A stretch of DNA of 64,000 bases from Apostichopus japonicus (Eukaryota > Echinodermata > Holothuroidea > Aspidochirotida > Stichopodidae), in contig NC_092573.1 of NCBI RefSeq assembly GCF_037975245.1, positions 20,003,265 to 20,067,264 on the forward strand, given 5' to 3'. The position numbers and the translations under genes were made by a program. Positions 27,111 to 49,700 of the stretch are shown piece after piece (within the stretch, counting starts at the first letter, position 1; every line of letters begins with the position of its first letter). The notes beneath the pieces are model-generated. The model did no database searches. It worked only from the letters and a program-made list of their open reading frames with translations, and was not told where the DNA came from.

Positions 27111-27942
27111 GCTAACGTTATTTGACCTATTGTTAGGGCAACTTCCTGCGTCTTTTGTTTTGAAGTTTTACTACAAACAACAAATTGACTCGTCTTATTG
27201 TCACCTTGATGAAGATAAACTCAATGTTTTACCGGCGTAAATAAATGAATTAATTATGAAATCCCCTGCGGTACATTGTATGTGATTGTCCGTTAGAAGT
27301 AGATTTAGTAAGTGTATATTGCTTTTACAGATTGTTTTGGACGTATGGACTTCAAAAAGATAATTACTATTTTTGGTTAGTAGAAATGATTTCAATACAT
27401 CTTACTAAGTTAAAAACTTTATTTGTGTCATTTATGGAGTTCAATCTACATCCAGGAAGCGAAACGGTGTGGTAAGTATGGGGGCCTTCTAAAGCATCCT
27501 TACGATGCACCCTATGATTCGATCTTAATGCCACAGTTGGGGGTGGGGGGGGGGGTTTATAAGGGTGGAGGCTTCGAAAGAGGAAACATTTGGATTGAGA
27601 CTGTCAGAGTAGGATCGTAACCAACACTGAAGTAGTATCATGGTAAACAGAATGACAAAGATTTATCAACAAAGGAGGTAGGGTGGGGCTAAGGCCTGAT
27701 CGGTAACTAATGAAGCAAAGAAGAACAATTCTTCATTACGGAAAGCAAAAGGAACCTGCCGATATGTGATGTCGTGTGTTCTAGTTGTACGGCACATTGG
27801 CTTGCAAATACGGGAACAATTAACGTTAGTGAGTGCAAGCCTCCAACATATGTGTGTTTTTGCATAGGTCGAAGTTTATTTGAGGTCAACAGAGGTAAAC
27901 ACGATAGGCCTAACTCCAGAACTGACAAAAGCCTGAACTTAA

Positions 27943-28300
27943 AGGGTGTGAAGACTGGCGCAAAAAGAAACGTCCCATGCCGGTAATCTGACCTAGTTTC
28001 GAATGAGGTGTAACAGAAGTGTTAGACACCACCATCGATCCCAGAAAATACACACACACTGCTTGCTTCCATCGGTAATTATATACTAGTGTACAGTCAA
28101 TGCATACAGCTACGTTCAATACCCACAACACAGTGTACATAGCAGCGATGGACATCTCAGGTCTATATAATAGATAACAAGTTATCACGTTTCATTACTG
28201 TCTGCATTTTGTAGCGACAAAATGAAAACTTCACTTGCAAGCAACGGAAAGTTAACTCTTTCAGAGCGAGGCATGCGGTTTGGGCGAGTCTTCAATGCCT
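27943..28300 (-). mobile_element. TTAA-flanked MITE, copy 3 (intact ends)
   Basis: A 358-bp element in inverted orientation relative to copies 1 and 2. It is flanked on both sides by TTAA (27939-27942 and 28301-28304). Terminal inverted repeats are AGGGTGTGAAGACTGGCG and (other strand) AGGCATTGAAGACTCGCC. The TTAA target duplication is typical of piggyBac-type transposition. No transposase is encoded. Confidence 0.85.
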
Positions 28301-28552
28301 TTAATACGTCGTACACCGTAGTGAGCATAAGCAATTTTTTTAGGGGTGGGGCTGGGGGGGTGTCAAAGGTCAACAGGGGTAAAACAAAGAATTAAATTAC
28401 AGAGACCTCGATTGATCACATGGTAAAAATTTATTTTTTATCTCTTGACGCACGTTATAAAGAAACCACATTAAAGAAACTCCTATATACTACAAGTTTG
28501 AATAAAATGCAACACTTTATCTCAGTTCACATTCTAACCACTACATTCCAAG

Positions 28553-28872
28553 CAGGGCGCAACCACTTTATGTACTGGGGAGGTAGATGTTAAGTCGTCC
28601 AGAAGAGGGGTGTCCCCTCTTCTTTGAGAAATTTTGGTAAAAGAGTGGGTGCTAATATACAAAATAGTGCTATATTTTGGACCTTTGAAACAACGTTGAA
28701 GAATTTTTCGATTCGGTTGTACCGCATTTTTTAATATAGTTATGTATTTTACACTAGGAATTCTTGTATTTTTCTTTCTGCCAATGGGAGGGGAGGAGGA
28801 GGATAATCTCTTGTTCTTCTGGGTGGGAGGGGGAGGGGTTATCCCAAGAAGTATACGTGGTTGCAGCCCCTG
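28553..28872 (+). mobile_element. hAT-like MITE, copy 2
   Basis: Starts CAGGGCGCAACCAC and ends GTGGTTGCAGCCCCTG, so the ends are inverted repeats. The interior matches copy 1 at 7272-7622. Non-coding. Confidence 0.7.
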
Positions 28873-29471
28873 TTTAGAAGTTTAAATATACACAACACAT
28901 GGTAGTACATTGATTATATACAAAGCAACTTTCCGTTAGTCGGTGGAATTTATAAAACGTCAACGTTGTGCATTAAAATTAAGGAGGTACGTGGCAAAAA
29001 GAGGTGCGTAGGGGGTTGGATGAGCATGCAGATAATAAGCAAACGAACATTGAAGAATAGTACAGAACAGACTTATGGCACTCGAATTCTACAACTAGGG
29101 AATCAGGCACGGATCCACAAGGCGAGGTGGGGGGGGGGGTCACCGTTTTTAACCTCACCCAGAAGTTCAAGTAGCTAGCTGATAATTACGAGATAAAGTG
29201 TAGGGTAATAATGTTGAAAGAGCACGTATATCAGTCACGTGGACATCAATTAGCTTAAAGTGTGTGAGGGGAGGGGGGGAGGCGGGGTGGTAACTATGGC
29301 CCAGTTTTTGTTAGAGGTACTCCGCCAAAGGCGTTCTCGTTTCCCCACAAAACGACAACGATATGATATGGCACGTAAATCACAGTTTACCTCCCTGGCA
29401 TAACTTCCTTCGTCTCTGTCTCAAACCGTATCGGGGGGGGGGGGGTGGGGGGGGACACCGACACACGAAGC

Positions 29472-39560
<10,089 letters not shown>

Positions 39561-40948
39561 GATGATCAGTATTTAACTGTAAGCTGGACAGCATGCCCCC
39601 CTCACTTACTCTAGTTCCAAATTTCCGAATAAGGGATTAAAGAGATTAATATATTAACAGAATATTTGTCTAGCTTGAATAACAGCTGCACACACCATTA
39701 ACATTTTCCGTATGACTATTGTTACCTCCAATGAACAAAATGTTCAGTTACAGTATACACCACAGAGATTGTATAGATAATGTTGATTCTATAGGGCGGG
39801 AATTGATGACGTCATAGGTATTTTCGACCAATGAGTTTCAATTTATTTTGCTCATCGTAAAAATATTTGTTGGTTAAGCTAAGAAAACGCAAAAAAGAAG
39901 AAAGAATGCTTAGACTAAATAGTCAAAGTAGTTCGAGTCGTCAGTTATAGCATTTCCCCCAAACGTTTGTTTTTCCCCTTGTCCAAGTACTGACGTTCCA
40001 CTTGGTATACACAGTATTATAGCATATGGTTCACGTAGATCGACGAAACTAATAAAAATGTCTTATTTAAACATATAAAAAAGGTACGAGATCCACATAC
40101 CCCCACACCAGTGTATATATATATGCTATTCTGTTCTAACAGTAAACCTTAAATCATTGCAACGTTTTTATGTTTTTGTAAATGTAAACACACTTGATGA
40201 ATATCTGTGAAAACGACGTTTTCATATCATCCCTTGTGTAAATATTAAAAGAGATAACATTTGGTTTTTATATCTTCTGGGTCATATAGCTTGTAAATGC
40301 CTTTCAAATGTGAGAACTGTAATTTTTATTCGTTATTATTATTTTTTTTCAAGTAGCTCAGGCCTGGGTTGTTTGTCTTATGTTACATGCTTTATGGTTA
40401 AGTATAGCAAAGGGGGGGGGGGGGGGGTAATGGTGATATAAACTATGCATGCGTCATGGGCAGGTGATAAGAACACGAAATTGTTGGCTGACTGAATTCG
40501 TGAAATTCAACTGTTCAGGTAATGTCAAAATTCGATCAAGTGGCGTGTAAGGATGTGAGTCAATTTTTCGGAAATAGTTTGGGGGTGAGAAATTATACCG
40601 TTCGTAAATTCCCCGGAAAATTACTGCAATTTTAAAAATTGACAGGGGCGGATCCAGGGGGGGCCGACCCGGCCCCGCCCCCCCCCCCCCTTTTTGGAAA
40701 TCAGTTGCGTTTTTTATGTGGGAGTACTTCAAATTCCTAATAGGCATAACTTGGTGAAAGAAAAGCCTAATATATATCCAGCTGCTCTTCCCTGAAACGC
40801 GATCGGTTTTATTCCAAATTTGAAACTAAGGCAATTATCAGGCCTACGCGACATCACGTATTAATTAGATACGGCTCAGTACTGTAGTGCTGACTATTAC
40901 TGTCAGGGAAAATCAATGTACAGTTAGCAAGTATATCATAATTATCTG

Positions 40949-43206
40949 AATGAAAGGGGGTGTAGGCGGTTTTACACTATCTAACGCAACGTAGTCGCCA
41001 AGAACCTGAAGTATTTTTAAGGGAGGGCCCGAGGAACATGAACTTATAGCATGCTCCTCGTGGTGAAACGTATACAATTGCACTTATTAGGTGAATTGAG
41101 TGTACTGTTAATAGTAGGAGAGACTAGTGTAGGTTCTTATGACCAACTAGACCGGTTTCTGCTTTCAAACTTTATAGGAGGAGCTTCATCAGTAGTAGCC
41201 TTTGAATATTTTATATTCGGCCTGGGCGTCTCGTTCTCAAAATGCATCTATTTTCTGTGCACGAGTTTTTATGGACTCATAGTGCAGCTATAAGAGCATC
41301 TAAAAGAGCTTCGTGTGAACCTTGAGAGTCAGCTGATTCTTCGTTAGTATGAAACCTTGAGTTAACAAGTAAATCTTTGAGATTTTGGGCCCTTTTGTAG
41401 GCTAGAATCGGTTCTTTTGGAAACGGTTTGGATAATTCCGCGTGCAGGGGCGTAGCGAGCGGGGGGGGGGGTGGGGGTGTCACACCCCCAATAATTTGGT
41501 CGCTGTCGGCAAATTTTGGGTCTGTCGGCAAAAGGAGAAAAGGTGAAGAGAGCGGAAGGGGAAGAAAGAAGGAAAGCTGAATAGAGAAAAGGAGAACGGG
41601 AGCTTCTTTATCGGTTATTTCGATTTTCCAGTTCTTCATCTGATAAACTCATTCACCAATCCAATCACCCGACGCCTGCAAGTTAAAAACCTCTCGGCAA
41701 ATAACTGATAATGTCACGGCCGTCAGTATAGCTACTGTAGCCAGGCTCAGCTAGACGAGTGCCAGAATCGCCAGCAACTCAGTGAAAGAAATAGAATTAA
41801 AGGCTTCCGTATAGGCCGCAGCCCATGAGTCGTGCTATCGTGTGACAACGTGTTGTTATTATCCTCTGTTCAGAATGACGTCATCGCAGATGTCATTCGT
41901 TCTCCGTGGAAAACTTAAGGACACGGCTCACGAATTGTACACAATATTTAACGTTTCTCGCTTGTATATCAATGAATGTTGTTATTTCTCATTACCGGAA
42001 AGTTTTCTGAACATTTTCATCACGAAGTTTCACTATTTCAACGATTGGTAAAAGAGAAAACACAGTTCGATAATTGGTCCCAATTAATTCTTCTTCTGCC
42101 GACTGCCATAAAAATAATATCGAAATGGAAATTCTACGGTGCCAAATTTGACTTAAAATATGCACCAGATTGCATCTAAGGACGTTTCAAAACTAAAAAT
42201 TTTCCAAAGGGGAGGGGGTGTCCCCCTCCCCCATTTCAGTCACCACTTCCAGATCCGTTGGCAAATCAAATCCTCCACACCCCCCCCCCCCCAAACAAAA
42301 AACCAGTTTCTCTGTGAACGCATTCTATTTCTGTAAGAAATCAGTCTCATTGTTACATAGACGTGCGTATCGTAAGACTTCCCCTTTAATGAAGCCTTTA
42401 AAAGTGGCAAGTGGGTGTGCAGAGTTTCTGTCGAGGTATTGGAAGGTTTCCGTGGGTTTGGTGTAGACTTTGCATGGTGTCTAATAACCCATTGGTTTCA
42501 AACCTTGGACCTTTGAAGATTTTCAAATCTAGGTATGTTACCTCGGTGTGTAATATTTCTACCGTCAACTTTAAGAAGCGGTGAATTTCATTCAACCTGT
42601 TTACTAGTTGTTCAAGTTCCTGAGGTGAACCGTCGTAAAAGCAATAGAATTTCATCTCTATAACGGAGCCATTTTAAGATTTTATTATCTGTCGGTAAAA
42701 TCTGGTTTTCCAGTCTATGTATGACGATATCACAGATTTCCGGAGAGGCTTGGCTACCCATGGCGCAACCGATCTTTTGTAGATAGAATTGGTTATTGAA
42801 CTCGAAACAGTTTCTTGTTAAAAATATGTTCAATTATTTTGCGCATGGATATGGAAGATATATTATTTATTCCATATTCGCTTTTTTCCGCCTTCTCATT
42901 AGACTTCTTTGCATATATCTAATGCCTCCTCTTGGGGAGTATTGGTATACATGGCGACGGCATCGAGTGTAGCAAGTACTACTGCTTTTGGTAACGGGGT
43001 GGCTTCCACAATTTTCAGAATGTGATTTTCACATAGGTGCTTTGTTTTAATACAATAGGAAGCAAGAAATAGTCCACAAATTCCGATATTTTTTTCGGTC
43101 GGTGATCCGTTTCCGCTTATTATCGGGCCCTCCCTTAAAAATACTTCAGGTTCTTGGCGACAACGTTGCGTTAGATAGTGTAAAACCGCCTACACCCCCT
43201 TTCATT
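40949..43206 (-). mobile_element. Penelope-like element with inverted terminal repeats
   Basis: An 84-bp terminal repeat at 40949-41032 recurs inverted at 43123-43206 with about one mismatch. Penelope-like elements are known for such pLTRs in either orientation. A 13-bp direct repeat ATCATAATTATCT flanks it (40935-40947 and 43216-43228), consistent with a target-site duplication. The interior carries a broken reverse-transcriptase frame on the minus strand. Confidence 0.8.
41280..43110 (-). pseudogene. Penelope-like reverse transcriptase, degenerate
   Basis: Fragments in several frames match the RT of Penelope-like elements in order: LATLDAVAMYTNTPQEEAL (near 42990-42920), GCAMGSQASPEICD (near 42770), RYRDEI where an active RT has two adjacent Asp residues (near 42665), a TYLDLKIF segment (near 42540) and FPKEPILAYKRAQNLKDLL (near 41440-41370). 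Frameshifts and stops separate them. A foreign G-rich insertion (about 41442-42318) splits the gene. No GIY-YIG endonuclease is visible. It is dead by frameshift and by loss of the catalytic Asp pair. Confidence 0.8.
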
Positions 43207-45573
43207 AATAAGTTAATCATAATTATCTCATTGAATATATCTTGTTTTATGTTTTTTCTTGGGGTGAATCTGGTGTCATAATTTTCGCGCAGAAGAAAAA
43301 AACGAATCGACGCAATAATAGTGTATCCATTGTACATGCACTGTTGAGTGTTGTTAAATATGTGTCTATCGAGGAAAAATATGTGCACAAAAAAAGCGTG
43401 TCTGCAACGTTTCTGGTTTTTCTAGTTTTTGGCGAAATGTTTCACCATTTTGCATCTAAGCACTCACAATTAACCAAAAATTTCCAAAGGTGAGGGGTTG
43501 TCCCCCTCCCCCTTGGAAATTTTTGGCCCCCTCCCTCCCCTCCCTTTTTGACCCCTCCCCTAGGACGCAGATCACTAAAGTGCTACCATCGGGATGTCGG
43601 CCCCCCCCCCCTTTCTCAAAATCCTGGATCCGCCCCTGATTGATATAATTGGCGTGTATGTAATGGCGACCTCCCCTCCACCCCCCTCCACCCCCCCCCC
43701 TCCGACCCAATGAGTTTCTATACGAGTAAGTCTGGTACTGATTTTCTGCCCCAAAATACTGAGGGATTAATGATTTTAAATCATGCTGGATAAATATGAT
43801 ATATTATTCTGTCTTATAATGTTGGGAAACGCAGTTTTGAAAGTTGCATCGAAAGTACGCGATTATTTTTTTCTCTCATTTATATTTGATACATGGATGT
43901 ATTACGTAATAGCTTCATTCTTTTATGTGTAACTGGTTTCATTGAAACAAGTACGGTACACCGAAATAAACTCACAGACATGATATGTAAAATATTATAA
44001 ATTGTATTTGCACAATACAGAAAACAAAAACAAGCAAACACTATACCAAACCATTGCAAACCATAATTGATAATCAAATTGATCAGTTGTGGGTGTGGGG
44101 GGGGGGATTTCTTTTCGTTTACAATATGTTTTTCAATTTTTTTGAGTGATTTGTGATATTAGCCTGCATTCCAAAGAATTCGAGTTCATTAAAAATTGCT
44201 AGAACTAAGTGCATGTCATGCTGGTTTGGATCTGTATATATGGAGATGGTTTCTCCATAAGCTAAACTTTAGACAAGTTGGTTTCATGCTTGTTTAGTTG
44301 GGGAAAAAACACTGAATACAAGGTTAAAAGAAGTTGAGCATTTCTGGATAATATTAGAAAAATGAAGAAATTTGGGTTAACGTATTTTGATATGAGGAAA
44401 CAAACAAATTGCTATATAAAGCCCATAAGATAGAATAAAACAACAAACAAACAACCAACCAATGGTCGTCAAGTGAAATTTCATTGTAAATGTTAAATGT
44501 CTCGTATATGGAAGACATAAGTTGGATTAACTTAGTATCTTAACTTTCCAAAATTATATTAATAATAATAATTAACTTTATAAAGTTGTGCAATACCCCC
44601 CTCCCCAAAAAACAATATATATATATGGAAAAAAAATCAAATGAAAGAAACCCACGTGATAATTGATATTATTACACACGTTTATTCTAAAAAAAAATTG
44701 GGGGGTGGGGGCAAGTTTTAGAAAAATAAACAAAAACTGTAGGTTACAGATGACCTTTAATGTGAAACAATAGAAAAAGGTAAAAAAAAATTATCTGAAA
44801 GACAGTGACCAATTTTTTTAACATGCTCGATTGCCATTGGATTGTAACTTTTGTGTATTTCTTATCAAATCTCTTATGTAACCAATATTTGGCTGCCCTT
44901 ACATTAGCGATGTGTTAACTGGGTTACTATAGGCCAATAAACAGACATCTTGTGTCCCTCAAATAGAATGTAAGGCTTAAATAGTTTAGTTGACAATTTG
45001 TACTGTATTCCATTATTCCTGGTGCCATTTTTATTGAAATGACAGATTGAGTTTTTATGTAGTCTGTATCAAATCTTTGTCGTAACGGTTTTGGTATATG
45101 TATATTAATATATGTGAGTGTGTGTCTTTAATTCAACAATTAAAATGCACATTTTACAAAATTCCTTGAAGATTTTCTTTTAGTGATAATTTTGTCTTAC
45201 TGTGCCTTTGCATAAAAAAGAAATGAAAATTTACACCAATTGGAAACTTTTAGCTGTAATTTTTTTTTGCGATATTGATGACTAATGTGTACGTTTTTTC
45301 CCAAAGAGTGAGAACTCACTTCTCTCAAGGAGTGTCGACAATGCTCACTCTTTAAGAGAGAAATGAATTCAGTCATTCCTCAGTTTACATCCACTCCACT
45401 TGTATAGCCAATATTGTCACCAAGTCACTTTTTCTTTGGAGTGAAATTTCACTCCATTAAAAAAAGGGTCATCATCATCATTGAAACATCTCGAAGAGTG
45501 AATTCTCAATTTTTTGGAAATGTACAGTGCATGTATGCTTGCACAAGCATAAAGCATAAAGCTTTCACATTTT

Positions 45574-46734
45574 TTACAACCAATCTCCTCCCCCTTTCGC
45601 CCCTGGGAGAAATTCTTCTGCCTTATCCTTATCCTTATCATCCGGCCGTTGTCTTCTTTTCACCCGAGTGAATTGTCTTGGGGGATTATCGGTCTTCCAG
45701 AGGAGGTAATAAAGGACCTCTATGAAGAATATAATCAGACTTCCACCTATTCCGATCAGCATTAAGTAATACACACCCTGTAAGTCGTGAAGGATGAACG
45801 AACCTCGAGCACTTTCTTTGAAGTTACTCGCTGGACAATTGAGGTTGTTACTGTACTGTCTGTTCACGATCTCCTCGATGACCCCACGATTACGTAACAC
45901 ATTGATGGCGTAGGTCAGCTGGTCACGGAGTGGAGAACCAGAGGCAGTTGCGAAACCAAAGGTGATATTCCCTAGAGTCCTTCCCGTAATATACAATCGG
46001 CAAGGTTTCCTCAGAGCTGCATATTCAAGAATCTTATCCTCTCCGATGAGTGTGAAATAACCGTCCCACTGTCTACGAATGCGCCCAACAGCCAACTCTA
46101 TGCTGCGTTCGATGGGATCTATACGTGAATTCAAAATCCTGTCGAACACCTCTCGGTCGATTTCGTCACCATAGCGATAGAGATCGTACGCTGGGCTGAA
46201 TCGAACGATACCGAAGTGAAACTGATCTTGCATCAACAAGTCGGCTTGATCTTGTACTTTCAAAGCCGTCTTTGAGAACTTAAAGACAGTATTAACGTTC
46301 CATAGGTACAGGAAGGTTATACTAATGGCGAAGAAAAACCAAAAGGCGGCAAGAATTCTAAAAGCCCATGATCGTGGTCCTCGGATGTAACCCTGCCAGA
46401 AACCGGTTGAAAGAACAAATAGTATCGCATCCGGCAGAGTGTACGTCCGTCCGTCGTCTGCGCTCACCAAATTTCGCTTCGAGCGTCCCCGCCATTCGTA
46501 AGGGTCGTAACGGCCAATCAGCCAAGCTAGGAGGGATATAAAGACGAAGCCGACCAGGAGGAGAAACCAAGAGGCGAGGCTTAGAGGATAAACCAAAACA
46601 AAGGGATACTCGAAGGTAAAGGAAGGGTGGACCAGTAGCAGCTTGGCGTTACTGACGTACCACGGAATGGTAAAATCGACATCTTTTTCCCGCGCTGCGT
46701 TTACCTGAAGTGCGCCCATGATAATGTCAGCGTC
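45574..46734 (-). CDS. Gene C terminal exon: channel core
   Basis: An intact 1161-nt exon. It encodes DADIIMGALQV with AREKDVDF (only the Arg of the canonical ligand triad), M1, and YEWRGRSKR. The pore loop is STGFWQGYIRGPRSW (Trp at the Q/R position, Ile at +4), and M3 ends LYLWNVNTV in place of SYTANLAAF. S2 contains RFSPAYDLY, GEDKILEY and RKPC, followed by M4. The tail is basic then acidic (RVKRRQRPDDKDKDK) and ends G-D-W-L. It differs from gene B by scattered substitutions and tail indels only. Confidence 0.93.
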   Translation of the reverse strand, partial: DADIIMGALQVNAAREKDVDFTIPWYVSNAKLLLVHPSFTFEYPFVLVYPLSLASWFLLLVGFVFISLLAWLIGRYDPYEWRGRSKRNLVSADDGRTYTLPDAILFVLSTGFWQGYIRGPRSWAFRILAAFWFFFAISITFLYLWNVNTVFKFSKTALKVQDQADLLMQDQFHFGIVRFSPAYDLYRYGDEIDREVFDRILNSRIDPIERSIELAVGRIRRQWDGYFTLIGEDKILEYAALRKPCRLYITGRTLGNITFGFATASGSPLRDQLTYAINVLRNRGVIEEIVNRQYSNNLNCPASNFKESARGSFILHDLQGVYYLMLIGIGGSLIIFFIEVLYYLLWKTDNPPRQFTRVKRRQRPDDKDKDKAEEFLPGAKGGGDWL

Positions 46735-49700
46735 CTGAAAAAATGAGATAATGAAATCACAACAATAAATTTGTATGAAATTATCGACGGAAATTAGAGC
46801 GAATACTGTTGGTGAGTTGTTTTTACTTATGCAATACTATAGGAAGGTAGATCTGGGTTAAAAAGCCTCCTGCACCAGAAAAGTTTAGCAATGTGAGAGC
46901 GTCGCCTTACAAAGTTCCTTTGCAGTTATTAAGACGCTTCACTTCCGCAATTCCTCTTACGTTGGATTCCCAAATAACGGAAGCTTTGAAGGGTTAAAAT
47001 CGATGCCGGTATAAGTAGGGCTACTTTTGAAACTACACATATCACTGGGTAAAAACTTGGAGACAAGAACCCTAAACTTGAGTCAATTAAGTCATTTCTT
47101 CTTAAATTATCCTTTTGCATCTGCAACCTCAAAAATTTGGTATAGTTAGGTATAATGATGCAATCTTTATTGAATTTGTAGTTGAACACCGTTTAATTTG
47201 AAAATATCTTTGCAAACAACTTTTCTTTTGTTGGGTAGCATGGATTAGCGGAGGGCATGGGGCTGGCATAGCCATCTTTATGCCTTACCCCATCGATAAT
47301 TTCTCTCATAGCGCCATCCCATTCTCCTGTTGACAGGTCCAAAGTTCCATACTGCCCTCTATCCATTTGAACTATTCTGATGATACAAAGGGGGGAAATG
47401 AAATCAATATTGTGAGGGTTATTAAGCATACAACGAAGATCAGAAATCAGAAATCATAACATAAACAAGCAATGTGGTCACGTTGAGTTCAGGTTTGAGA
47501 AGTTGCCCGGGGCCCAGCTTTCAGGAAATTTTCTTTCAAAGTAGTCGAAGTTTGTACGAAACGTACTCACAATCTATCATTCTATTTCCATTACAATGCA
47601 TGGTTGTACTCGTCATTCAAGTCTTTTACTCCAATTTCCACTGTATAGTTTGGAGAATATTTGTTGGGTTAAGAGGCTGTGGGGGGGAGGATGGTTATCG
47701 AAAATATTCTAAATTTGACAACAATCACGCATCGACTCCAAAGAAGGTGAAGAGCCCCCCCCCACCCCCTCCCGCGTCATCCCCATCATAGTTGCGTGCC
47801 TGGTTTTTGGTTTCGATGATAATCGTAACCTATGCATTCATGTAGGCGGAGAGTGTGCGTGTGTGTACGTATGGGTGTGTGTGACGCCTGGCTTGTAAAC
47901 ACGGTATCTCAAGTAGGGAAGCTTGGACCAATCTAATATTTGGTGTATATGAGTACCACATTGAGCAGATGTGCCCTATTTTTTGGTGCTTGTGAAGGTC
48001 ACCAAAGGTCAGTTAGAGGCCAAAAAACAAAATATTAAAACAAGCAATAACTCCCATTGACAGGGTCCGACATGATTGACTAGTTGTGAATGGGGTAAGG
48101 GATCATTTCAAAACATAACGGTCATGTGATCCAAGGTCAACAAAGGTCAATCAGGGGTCAAAAACTAGTATTTTTGCAATAACTTGAGAACCAAATGTCC
48201 GTCAAAGTTGGGAGTTACGCTATTGTAATCCAGTCGACCCGCATCTAGGTGACCTTTGACCTCAGGTTGACCTCCGGTGACCTTTAGCAGTTTTTTTGGT
48301 TATTTGAATTTTCGTGGCCATAATCGGATCTCAAAGGTACCTTCCGATCAAAATGGTCCATAGTTGACCCCTGTGCGACCTTCGTGTGCGAAGTTATCAG
48401 AGGTCAATTTTTTTATATTTAATAAGTACAGTTAGGATGGTCGCACAGGCTTGTCATGTTGCTTTTTGGAATCAGCGTGTCAAACTACATCTGACCAAAT
48501 GTCCATCAAGCTTGGAATTTTAGGAGAGAGTGCAAATCATCAAGGGGAACATTTTTGATAAAAACCATTAGGTCATCCAAGGTCATTCAAGGTTGCTTAT
48601 GTGCAAACACTGCTAAATTATGCTACGTTTTGCAACAACTTCTAGTCACAAAGTCTGACATGGCTGGTATATTAGGACAAGCTGTGAATGAAGTAGGGGC
48701 ACGTTTTCCAAAATAACCGTGATGTGATCCAAGGTCACCAAAGGTCATTTATGGGTCAAAATGTTTTTTTCCTCAATAACTTGTGAAACTACCATTGACA
48801 GGGTCCGACATGGTTGATATTTGTGGACTAGTTGTGAATGGGGTAAGGGATCGTTTCAAAACATAACAGTCATGTGATCCAAGGTCAACAAAGGTCAATA
48901 ACTAGTATTTTTGCAATAACTTGAGAACCAAATGTCCATCAACGTTGGGAGTTACGCTATTGTAAAACAATAGTCGACCTGCATTTGGGTGACCTTTGAC
49001 CTCAGGTTGACCTCCAGTGACCTGTATTAGCTTCGTGGGCACATTCCAATCTAAATTGTCCATAAGTGGACTCCTCTGCAACCTTAATGTGCGAAGTTAT
49101 TAGAGATTTGGTTTGGTTTTGTAATACTTGGTGTGTGGATTCATAACATTGAGTACAAGAACCCTATTGTTTTTGATGGAGGTGTGTATAACCACGTACA
49201 GTAGACTGACCTGTGTGAGCATGCCATAGTGTTATTGTAACAGCTAGTTCTGGTTATACTAACAAGCAGACGTCTGGTGCATTGAAGTCATCGAAACCTC
49301 AATGCATTTTGCATTCTGGTTACATGTAAATGTAGTGATGCAGACACATCTTTTATATACTCTAGTATGTATAAAGGTTTACCCCACCCCCACCCTAACA
49401 CCCCCCCCCAAACAAAACTGAATGAATGAAAACTTACTGGTAGTCAAAGGGCTGTTCCATTTCCTCTTCGAACAATTTCTTGATTTCCTTTAGAAGATCC
49501 CAGCTGATGCCAAGGTAATCATCTTCTTCTGTACCGGGAATGCTACTAATTGGAACTTTGTAGCGTCTGCTCTCCTCCTCTCTATCCATAAAGAATGGTG
49601 GCTCCTGATCAAGAAATATAGGCGGGCATTACAGAAACCGAAATCTAAAATAGCATTTCAATTACCCATCACACAGATATATATATTTATATATATATAG

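Larger units (their letters stand above)
25448..29471. other. Convergent spacer between genes A and B
   Basis: Holds the 3' UTRs of both genes, transcribed toward each other. An ATTAAA at 26038-26043 is a possible poly(A) signal for gene A. A 22-bp minisatellite (26700-27108), a TTAA-flanked MITE (27943-28300) and a hAT-like MITE (28553-28872) fill much of the rest, along with poly(G) runs near 27540, 29131 and 29432. I see no further gene. Confidence 0.6.
40652..43638. mobile_element. hAT-like element interrupted by a Penelope-like element
   Basis: The outer ends are inverted: CAGGGGCGGATCCAGG at 40652 and CCTGGATCCGCCCCTG ending at 43638. Both are followed inwards by poly(G)/poly(C) runs. 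The flanks share only ATTGA, shorter than the 8 bp expected for hAT, so the assignment is tentative. The element is non-coding apart from the inserted retroelement. Confidence 0.6.
39561..45573. other. Spacer between genes B and C
   Basis: Contains the upstream region of gene B, a nested transposon complex (40652-43638) and the 3' UTR side of gene C. A possible AATAAA for gene C is on the minus strand at 45035-45030. A perfect 18-bp palindrome (ggagtgaaatttcactcc) lies at 45438-45455. No host gene is recognised. Confidence 0.6.
47990..49110. repeat. Diverged repeats packed with AGGTCA half-sites, gene C intron
   Basis: Two related copies (about 48050-48420 and 48783-49108), with partial copies at about 47990 and 48500-48760. 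They share gacagggtccgacatg, gttgtgaatggggtaaggga and gggagttacgctattgtaa. They lie in the 2-kb intron between gene C exons 49438-49604 and 47289-47376. Many AGGTCA/TGACCT hexamers recur at fixed spacing. Confidence 0.85.

Noticed and set aside
42218-42466. Plus-strand frame of 82 codons
   Set aside because: It lies across a G/C-rich insertion and antisense to the Penelope-like RT remnant.
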